The notes beneath the pieces were generated by a model that did no database searches, was not told the origin of the DNA, and was given only the letters and a program-made list of their open reading frames with translations. A stretch of DNA of 5,583 nt. Source: Bacillota bacterium. Its GTDB lineage: Bacteria; Bacillota; DTU030. The stretch covers positions 1 to 5,583 of the forward strand of contig DUVO01000299.1 in NCBI GenBank assembly GCA_012841005.1, given 5' to 3'. Of the stretch, positions 1 through 4,058 are shown piece after piece (the stretch's first letter is position 1; each line of letters opens with the position of its first letter). The translations under genes and the position numbers were made by a program.

Positions 1-81
1 GCCCTTCGGGCTCAAACATGGTGTCGCTGCTTTTCCTCACTCGCCTACGCTCTTTTATCCTGTGTCTCAATGCTGTTTTCG

Positions 82-98
82 GGGTGCTTCCGGCACCC
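82..98. repeat. Small perfect hairpin
   Basis: GGGTGC (82-87) pairs with GCACCC (93-98) around the 5-base loop TTCCG. On the plus strand it is followed by TATTTCC, which is too poor in T to be a good terminator. No gene is attached to it. Confidence 0.5.
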
Positions 99-115
99 TA
101 TTTCCTGCCGTAAAC

Positions 116-130
116 GGGGACAGTCTCCCC
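116..130. repeat. GGGGACAGTC repeat, copy 1
   Basis: GGGGACAGTCTCCCC, with outer arms GGGGA and TCCCC. It shares its first 12 bases with the left arm of the large palindrome at 324-336 and its first 10 with the copy at 4033-4045. It is preceded by GTAAAC, as is the diverged copy at 292-311. Confidence 0.75.
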
Positions 131-216
131 ACCAAAAACGTGATAAGATTACTGCTTTTTCTTATACTTGAATGCCTAGATGCTCGACCTTAAGCTGACT
201 GACATTTGTTTTCTTT

Positions 217-251
217 CTAACCTCCAATTTCCAACTTCCAACCTCCAAAGG
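217..251 (+). repeat. 7-base-period array, CCAACTT type
   Basis: Five consecutive 7-base units start at 217, 224, 231, 238 and 245. Examples are CCAATTT, CCAACTT and CCAACCT, and the last unit is CCAAAGG. The CCAA core recurs exactly every 7 bases in the last four units, and the first unit is a variant (CTAACCT). The array lies outside any gene. Confidence 0.85.
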
Positions 252-291
252 CAGTCGCCGGCTTTGCAAAGTGGCCAGCCTTACGACATCG

Positions 292-311
292 GTAAACGGG
301 CACATTCCCCC
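292..311 (+). repeat. Diverged copy of the GTAAACGGGGACA repeat
   Basis: GTAAACGGGCACATTCCCCC matches the sequence at 110-130 (GTAAACGGGGACAGTC and so on) apart from two substitutions and a one-base length change. It appears to be an older or variant member of the same dispersed family. Confidence 0.6.
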
Positions 312-322
312 TCGGCGATAAT

Positions 323-359
323 TGGGGACAGTCTCCCTTTTTTAAGGAGACTGTCCCCA
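323..359. repeat. Large perfect palindrome of the GGGGACAGTC family
   Basis: Arms of 14 bases (323-336 and 346-359, built on GGGGACAGTCTCC and its reverse complement) flank a 9-base loop, CTTTTTTAA. It consists of two head-to-head copies of the repeat at 116-130. It lies 89 bases past the BON gene stop and would form a very stable stem in that transcript. On the coding (minus) strand it is followed by ATTATC rather than a T-run, so it is not a classic terminator, though it could block exonucleases. On the plus strand a short TTTT follows. Confidence 0.85.
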
Positions 360-415
360 CTTTTCTGTCGCTCCGCCAGAAGTGTAGTTCTTACGATGAT
401 GCAGAACTATTTATT

Positions 416-443
416 CGAACTTCGAACATCGAACTTCGAAAGC
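416..443 (+). repeat. 7-base-period array, CGAACTT type
   Basis: CGAA recurs at 416, 423, 430 and 437, exactly 7 bases apart, giving CGAACTT, CGAACAT, CGAACTT and CGAAAGC. It has the layout of the array at 217-251 with the second base C changed to G in every unit, and it ends in the same way (CGAAAG against CCAAAG). It stops 4 bases from the stop codon of the BON gene. Confidence 0.87.
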
Positions 444-447
444 GGCA

Positions 448-1335
448 TTAATGTACTTTAACGACAATATCGTTACTCATCCCCTCCAGCCCGCCGAAAT
501 TGTCACTGATCTGGGTGACTATCATCTCCACGGCTTCCCTTTCATCGATGGTATCTACCTCTCCCCCCAGGTAGGCCCAGCCATTGACGACAAAGGCCCA
601 CACGCCGGGAAAACTTAAGTCCAAACCCTGGGCAATGGCCTGCTGGATGATGCTGGTCAGGTAAACATCGGATTCGCCCTGTTCCTCCTCCACCAGGAGG
701 TTGTTGGTCACCCTGCGGACACCTTCAACGTCCGATACAACCCGGGTGAGGGACTCTTTAATCCTGCTGTTCTCCACCCACCCTGACAGGTGAACCACAC
801 CCCGTTTAATCCGGACACTGACGGTACCGGTATCGACCCCTCCGGTGCGGGAAAGGGCCGCTTCTACCCCCGCGACTATATCGGCATCTGCGATGGGATG
901 TTCTGCAACAGCCTCCAGGCGGCTTACCACATCTTTAACTCCTTTGACCCTGGCCGCCAGGTGACGGGCCAGGTCTTCATCGGCCGGGGTTTCCACCTTC
1001 CCCTCCAGGTAAACCACACCCTGTTGGACGCTAACGGCGACACCGGCCAGGCGGGTTTCCTGCCGGAACAGCCCTTTGATTTCCTCTTCCAGGTGCTTTT
1101 CGCTAATTGTATCAGCGGGGGCAACAGTCAATTCATTCTCCACCCTTTGGACGCCGTTTAAGTACTTCACGACCTCCTCAGCGAATAGTTTTTCCGCCAG
1201 TACTTCCACCACACCCCTGAGAAAAACAGTGCCCCCCCTGGTTTCAACCTTTATATCCAGGGCAGTGAGCCGCATGTGGCGGGCCAGGACGGCTTTGATC
1301 GCATCTGCAGAGAGAACCTTCTGCCTGTCACCCAT
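448..1335 (-). CDS. Protein of four tandem BON domains, no signal peptide
   Basis: The gene encodes 295 residues that read as four BON (OsmY/nodulation) domains end to end, about 8-72, 78-143, 151-217 and 225-294. Each carries the core strand-turn-strand signature: GGTVFLRGVV (34-43), QGVVYLEGKV (105-114), RGVVHLSGWV (178-187) and NGWAYLGGEV (251-260), spaced 71, 73 and 73 residues. BON domains are linked to phospholipid or membrane-surface binding, but most known examples are exported, and this one has no signal peptide or membrane helix. Extending the frame upstream does not add one, since an in-frame stop lies at 1374-1372. The ATG start has GGGAG (1344-1340) and AAAGGA (1351-1346) upstream. 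The stop is TAA (450-448). It lies 128 bases after yycI in the same direction, where Bacillus has yycJ and an HtrA-type gene. Its target and any tie to WalK are unknown. The fourth domain is the most diverged, with an extra insert (DLSFPGVWAF) before its core. Confidence 0.85.
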   Translation of the reverse strand: MGDRQKVLSADAIKAVLARHMRLTALDIKVETRGGTVFLRGVVEVLAEKLFAEEVVKYLNGVQRVENELTVAPADTISEKHLEEEIKGLFRQETRLAGVAVSVQQGVVYLEGKVETPADEDLARHLAARVKGVKDVVSRLEAVAEHPIADADIVAGVEAALSRTGGVDTGTVSVRIKRGVVHLSGWVENSRIKESLTRVVSDVEGVRRVTNNLLVEEEQGESDVYLTSIIQQAIAQGLDLSFPGVWAFVVNGWAYLGGEVDTIDEREAVEMIVTQISDNFGGLEGMSNDIVVKVH

Positions 1336-1339
1336 CCTT

Positions 1340-1351
1340 CTCCCATCCTTT
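1340..1351 (-). promoter_or_regulatory. Ribosome binding region of the BON gene
   Basis: The minus strand reads AAAGGATGGGAG and then four bases before the ATG at 1335. Either AAAGGA (10 bases upstream) or GGGAG (4 bases upstream) could pair with 16S rRNA. An ATG inside this region is out of frame by two bases, so 1335 is the only good start. Confidence 0.6.
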
Positions 1352-1354
1352 CCC

Positions 1355-1383
1355 TTAACGGTTGTCGGTGTTTATATCGGTTA
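1355..1383 (+). repeat. Degenerate CGGTTGT-type repeat upstream of the BON gene
   Basis: This tract opens with TTAACGGTTGTCGGTG and has another CGGTTA at 1378. It closely resembles the tract at 3804-3838 but has lost the clean 7-base phase, with the two CGGTT words 19 rather than 21 bases apart. It begins about 20 bases before the BON start codon, so it lies in the leader of that gene. Confidence 0.6.
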
Positions 1384-1437
1384 TGCGGCGTTAATAATCG
1401 GTGGCTAGAGCAATAGTCTGTCTGCAGGCGACAACCG
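1359..1437. repeat. 9-base inverted repeat bounding the yycI-BON gap
   Basis: CGGTTGTCG at 1359-1367 is the exact reverse complement of CGACAACCG at 1429-1437, giving a 79-base unit with inverted ends. The right end is part of a 12-base perfect palindrome, ACAACCGGTTGT (1431-1442). It could be a tiny non-autonomous element or two CGGTTGT repeats in opposite orientation. Confidence 0.55.
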
Positions 1438-1463
1438 GTTGTAGGGTATTATCATTTCACATC

Positions 1464-2357
1464 TTATAGTTCTTGTTCCCCGGTGAAGGCGTTTATATAA
1501 TACCACTGGTCTTGGTCGGTGCGAAGGGCCCAGACGGGAACGGCTTCCCATTCCCGGGCGTCGTATAATTTATTGTAATACCCAAGGGTTATTTCGGCAA
1601 CAGTTACTATTTCTCCTCCTTTATTTTCCTCCCGGGCAGCAGCCAGGCGCAGCAGGGCCTCGGTGGCGGGAATGATGGCCTTCTCTTCGCCGGCGGGGCC
1701 AATGGGTTCCAGGGGACGCTGCCAGAGAAATTCCACCCCCGCCTCCGATACCAGGGCCTCTACGCCGGCACTCCCCACCAGGGGCCGGTCCCGGTATACC
1801 TGCTCCATGCGGACCAAAAAGGCCTCCTCCTGGGAAATCTCCCGGATTTCCTTCAGGCGCAGTTCCTGGCCCAACTCCCGCTGGTCGGCGATGAACTTCT
1901 CGGCCCAGTGCTGCACCTCCTGTTCCGTGGAATAGGTAGAAGCCGGGGATTGGGAGTGGGAGCGGGGGTAAAGGTAACGGTAGGTGAAAATCCCGTTGGG
2001 ATACACGCTCAGTTCTTCTCCGTACCGGACAAAGAGGAGTTCCCCCTGGGGTCCGGGGGTTCTGACGGTATGGACATCCTCCAGGGTACCCAGGAAGTAC
2101 TGGGCCATCTTCTGGGGGTTGAGGGAGGAAACCTGAACCTGCAACAGGGGCAGGGGAGGGGTATCCCGGGGAATGGGAACGGCAACCTCAACTCCCGCCG
2201 CCGCCAGGTTATCCAGGGTCGCAGCTATTTCTTCGGGAAGTACCTGGCTAGTTGCTGCCGGGTACCGGGACATTTCTGTCCAGAGCCGGAACCCCAAAAA
2301 CAGGTTCAGGGACAGGAAGGCGACAATCAGGATATCTTTGGCCCGGCTCCAGTCCAT
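1464..2357 (-). CDS. yycI: YycI family regulatory partner of WalK
   Basis: The gene encodes 297 residues, slightly longer than the roughly 280 of Bacillus YycI. The N-terminus begins MDWSRAKDILIVAFLSLNLF, the usual YycI pattern of MDWS, a few charged residues, then a single membrane helix (about 8-27). The rest should be extracytoplasmic. Three blocks, LSVYPNG (116-122), MEQVYRDRPL (184-193) and TLGYYN to NAFTGE (257-294), match YycH blocks in order. Together with YycH it is expected to bind WalK in the membrane and set its activity. The start is secure: AAGGAGGT at 2371-2364 lies 6 bases before the ATG, and the first 31 bases of the gene overlap the end of yycH, which implies translational coupling. 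The stop is TAA (1466-1464). No frame damage is seen. The family call comes from the N-terminus, the size and the position after yycH, since these proteins diverge strongly in sequence. Confidence 0.87.
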   Translation of the reverse strand: MDWSRAKDILIVAFLSLNLFLGFRLWTEMSRYPAATSQVLPEEIAATLDNLAAAGVEVAVPIPRDTPPLPLLQVQVSSLNPQKMAQYFLGTLEDVHTVRTPGPQGELLFVRYGEELSVYPNGIFTYRYLYPRSHSQSPASTYSTEQEVQHWAEKFIADQRELGQELRLKEIREISQEEAFLVRMEQVYRDRPLVGSAGVEALVSEAGVEFLWQRPLEPIGPAGEEKAIIPATEALLRLAAAREENKGGEIVTVAEITLGYYNKLYDAREWEAVPVWALRTDQDQWYYINAFTGEQEL

Positions 2358-3697
2358 GCCGCCACCTCCTTCTCCCCTTCAGCCCCGGGCGGGCTTAAAG
2401 GCTTTCCGGTCTGGGCAGCGTAGAAGAACTGCTCACCATCTATCTCGATAATCCAGGCCGGTTCCAAAATATATTCTTTGCCTCCCTCAGGCCGGCCAAA
2501 ATAGGCCAGGGAAATGTCTGTGACCACAACCTCTGCCCGGTTTCCTTCCCCCTCCTGGTCCTGCCCCCGGACAGCATCCTCCAACAGTTCCTGGGGATCG
2601 ACCAGGGGGTGGGGCGGAAGGGCCAGGTAAGGCGTCACGACCAGGCGCTCATATACTACCACGCCGCCGCTGTTCACATAGAGGCTGAGGGCCGGCTCTG
2701 GCAGGCGGAGGGGAATACCCTTCTGGTATTGATAGTAGTTGATCCGGATATGCTGGCCCCCATCATGGACCTCCCCTGCTACTTCCCCGGCCCTGATCTC
2801 GGGAGGCCAGCCCCCGTGCTGTTCTACAAAGAGGCGGCCCCGCTCCCAGGCAGTGGGAAAGGAGAGGGTTGCCGTCTTTTCCTGGAGGCTGGGGAAATTG
2901 TATTCCAACGCCCCGGAGGGGTACAGGCGCAGGGCCCGCTGCCCGTCGGTGTAGATTACAGCCTCATCCCGCTCTTTAATCTTGCGGACCAGGGACATGT
3001 CGACAAAAAAAGTGCTGGCCACCGACTCTGCCGGCAGGTTCTCCACCGTCGCCCACATGACGGGCAGCTGCAGTTCTTCTGCCGGGACATAGATTCCCGG
3101 GGCAATGGTACAGCCCTCGACCTCGGGCCGCCGGTAGAGGGGCAGGTCGGCAGCACCGGGCAGGGGCAGCCTTAAATCCAGCCCCCAGGGGTAATAAGTC
3201 CCCGCCTCATCGCAAACATAGGCTTCTCCCCCGGGGGTGAGAACCAGTTTGGCCATGGCCGGTGCCGTCCCACTGTCCCCACCTTCATGGCGCAGCAGGT
3301 CATGCCAGTGGTCAAGGCTGAAGGCCAGGGGAAATTCCCACTGCCAGGTTCCCGGGGCCGTAAGATCCGGGGGGGCAGGAGCCGGTTTCCAGGAAGGGTG
3401 CAACAGCCACAGGTTTTCCTGCTGCATCCGGCCCACAACCTGTTCCCACCCCTCCTGAAAGAGTGGGGAGTCGGGCTCCAAAAGGGCAAAATTTTGGTCT
3501 TCCAGGGAAACCAGGGCCCTGATGGGAATGAGAAGATCGATGGTTTCCTTTGCGAGCCCCAACTGGACTGGATCTTCGGCGGGCGTAAGGTTGACCGCCG
3601 GCAGGGGGCGGAAACCAAACCAGAGGATACCTGTCAGGACAACACTCAGACCCACCAGGAAAATGAGGATGATAGTTTTTATCTTTTCCACAGACAT
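2327..3697 (-). CDS. yycH: YycH family regulatory partner of WalK
   Basis: The gene encodes 456 residues, close to the roughly 455 of Bacillus YycH. Residues 7-29 form one membrane helix after a short basic N-terminus (VEKIK), so most of the protein should lie outside the membrane. Visible family-like sequence includes FFVDMSLVRKIKERD (about 230-244) followed by YTDG and LYPSGALEYNFP (258-269). In Bacillus, YycH acts with YycI and contacts WalK through the membrane helices to restrain the kinase; in Staphylococcus the pair has been reported to stimulate it, so the sign of the effect here is unknown. The ATG start is backed by GGGAG at 3709-3705, 7 bases upstream, and the membrane helix begins directly after it. 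The stop is TGA (2329-2327), which lies inside the start of yycI. A gap of 361 bases separates it from walK, which is unusual for this operon. Residues 256-432 resemble the adjacent YycI in three blocks in the same order. Confidence 0.88.
   Translation of the reverse strand: MSVEKIKTIILIFLVGLSVVLTGILWFGFRPLPAVNLTPAEDPVQLGLAKETIDLLIPIRALVSLEDQNFALLEPDSPLFQEGWEQVVGRMQQENLWLLHPSWKPAPAPPDLTAPGTWQWEFPLAFSLDHWHDLLRHEGGDSGTAPAMAKLVLTPGGEAYVCDEAGTYYPWGLDLRLPLPGAADLPLYRRPEVEGCTIAPGIYVPAEELQLPVMWATVENLPAESVASTFFVDMSLVRKIKERDEAVIYTDGQRALRLYPSGALEYNFPSLQEKTATLSFPTAWERGRLFVEQHGGWPPEIRAGEVAGEVHDGGQHIRINYYQYQKGIPLRLPEPALSLYVNSGGVVVYERLVVTPYLALPPHPLVDPQELLEDAVRGQDQEGEGNRAEVVVTDISLAYFGRPEGGKEYILEPAWIIEIDGEQFFYAAQTGKPLSPPGAEGEKEVAAWTGAGPKIS
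2364..2371 (-). promoter_or_regulatory. Ribosome binding site of yycI, inside yycH
   Basis: On the minus strand the sequence is AAGGAGGT followed 6 bases later by the yycI ATG. It is a near-perfect match to the anti-Shine-Dalgarno sequence and lies within the last codons of yycH, so ribosomes finishing yycH pass over it. This fixes the yycI start and suggests coupled, near-stoichiometric output of the two partner proteins. Confidence 0.85.
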
Positions 3698-3704
3698 AAT
3701 ACAA

Positions 3705-3709
3705 CTCCC
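3705..3709 (-). promoter_or_regulatory. Ribosome binding site of yycH
   Basis: GGGAG on the minus strand lies 7 bases before the yycH ATG (3697-3695). It is weaker than the yycI site but well placed, and it supports the start that puts the membrane helix at the N-terminus. Confidence 0.65.
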
Positions 3710-3803
3710 GCCTACACTGAATATACTCTGGTCCTGATGGCAGCATTTCTGGCTTCGCTCTCAGTTCTCCTCGCGAAGGTCCAAAGCCGAAGGCGACAGG
3801 CAA

Positions 3804-3838
3804 TAACGGTTGTTTGTTATCAATAGTCGGTTGTCGGA
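3804..3838 (+). repeat. 7-base-period array, CGGTTGT type
   Basis: Five 7-base units start at 3804, 3811, 3818, 3825 and 3832. CGGTTG occurs at 3807 and 3828, three units apart, and CGGATG follows at 3835. It lies 107-141 bases upstream of the yycH start. A decayed relative lies upstream of the BON gene at 1355. Confidence 0.7.
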
Positions 3839-3917
3839 TGCTGCCGATCATTTTCCATGGACCCGCTAGGACGAAATACCGACATGCCGGTCTAACTTGA
3901 AAATACTTTGCTAGTGT

Positions 3918-3955
3918 GGGCGGTCTTTGACCGCTCGCGGGCGACCACAGGTCGC
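3918..3955. repeat. Twin short hairpins
   Basis: GCGGTC/GACCGC (3920-3925 and 3929-3934, loop TTT) and GCGACC/GGTCGC (3941-3946 and 3950-3955, loop ACA) are two perfect 6-base stems with 3-base loops, separated by 6 bases. The first can extend by a G-T pair and a G-C pair to 3918-3936. Neither is followed by a T-run on the minus strand, so they are not terminators of walK. Confidence 0.75.
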
Positions 3956-3960
3956 TTCTT

Positions 3961-3995
3961 GGAAGTTAGATGTTGGGGGTTAGAAGTTAGAATGG
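3961..3995 (-). repeat. 7-base-period array, AACTTCT type, inverted relative of 217-251
   Basis: Five units start at 3961, 3968, 3975, 3982 and 3989 (plus strand GGAAGTT, AGATGTT, GGGGGTT, AGAAGTT, then AGAATGG). Read on the minus strand they are AACTTCY-like words, so this is the array type of 217-251 and 416-443 in the opposite orientation. Confidence 0.82.
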
Positions 3996-4004
3996 CTTCT
4001 ATTG

Positions 4005-4032
4005 TTAACTGTCTACAGTCAACTGCTATTAG
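4005..4032. repeat. 7-base-period array, TCAACTG type
   Basis: Units TTAACTG (4005), TCTACAG (4012), TCAACTG (4019) and CTATTAG (4026) keep a 7-base phase. The array runs directly into the GGGGACAGTCCCC palindrome with no spacer. Confidence 0.75.
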
Positions 4033-4045
4033 GGGGACAGTCCCC
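4033..4045. repeat. GGGGACAGTC repeat, perfect palindrome version
   Basis: GGGGACAGTCCCC is palindromic around a single central base. It is the same family as 116-130 and 323-359 and lies between two 7-base-period arrays, 14 bases past the walK stop. Confidence 0.78.
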
Positions 4046-4058
4046 TCCCACTTTCAAA

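Larger units (their letters stand above)
1..447. other. Gene-free region rich in repeats and palindromes
   Basis: No reading frame here looks like a real protein. The region holds small hairpins (1-11 and 82-98), two related short repeats (110-130 and 292-311), two 7-base-period arrays (217-251 and 416-443) and one large perfect palindrome (323-359). It lies downstream of the BON gene. Positions 1-60 resemble the edge of some longer dispersed element, but this cannot be shown from the window. Confidence 0.7.
3698..4058. other. Repeat-filled gap between walK and yycH
   Basis: This 361-base stretch has no credible gene. From left to right it holds the yycH ribosome site, a 7-base-period array (3804-3838), an imperfect palindrome ACCGACATGCCGGT (3879-3892), twin hairpins (3918-3955), two further arrays (3961-3995 and 4005-4032) and a GGGGACAGTC palindrome (4033-4045). 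A TATATT at 3726-3721 on the minus strand could be a -10 box for yycH, but no matching -35 box is seen, so no promoter is called. Confidence 0.7.

Noticed and set aside
323..359. Rho-independent terminator of the BON transcript
   Set aside because: The stem is strong, but on the coding strand it is followed by ATTATC rather than a T-run. It is kept as a palindromic repeat only.
217..443. A small CRISPR array
   Set aside because: The repeat unit is 7 bases with no spacers. Nothing shows 25-40 base repeats alternating with unique spacers, and no cas gene is present.
180..461. Plus-strand frame of 93 codons in the left non-coding region
   Set aside because: It runs through both 7-base-period arrays and the large palindrome, has no ribosome site, and its peptide (SNLQFPTSNLQ, FELRTSNFE) is simply the repeats translated.
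2609..3175. Long plus-strand frame opposite yycH
   Set aside because: It is a mirror of a GC-rich gene on the other strand, with no ribosome site and no domain-like sequence.
3721..3750. Promoter for yycH using TATATT as the -10 box
   Set aside because: No sequence close to TTGACA is found 16-18 bases upstream, so a sigma-A promoter cannot be supported.
3312..3851. Minus-strand frame of 179 codons overlapping the start of yycH
   Set aside because: It is out of frame with yycH, begins in the repeat-filled gap without a ribosome site, and resembles no protein family. The yycH frame has a membrane helix and family motifs.
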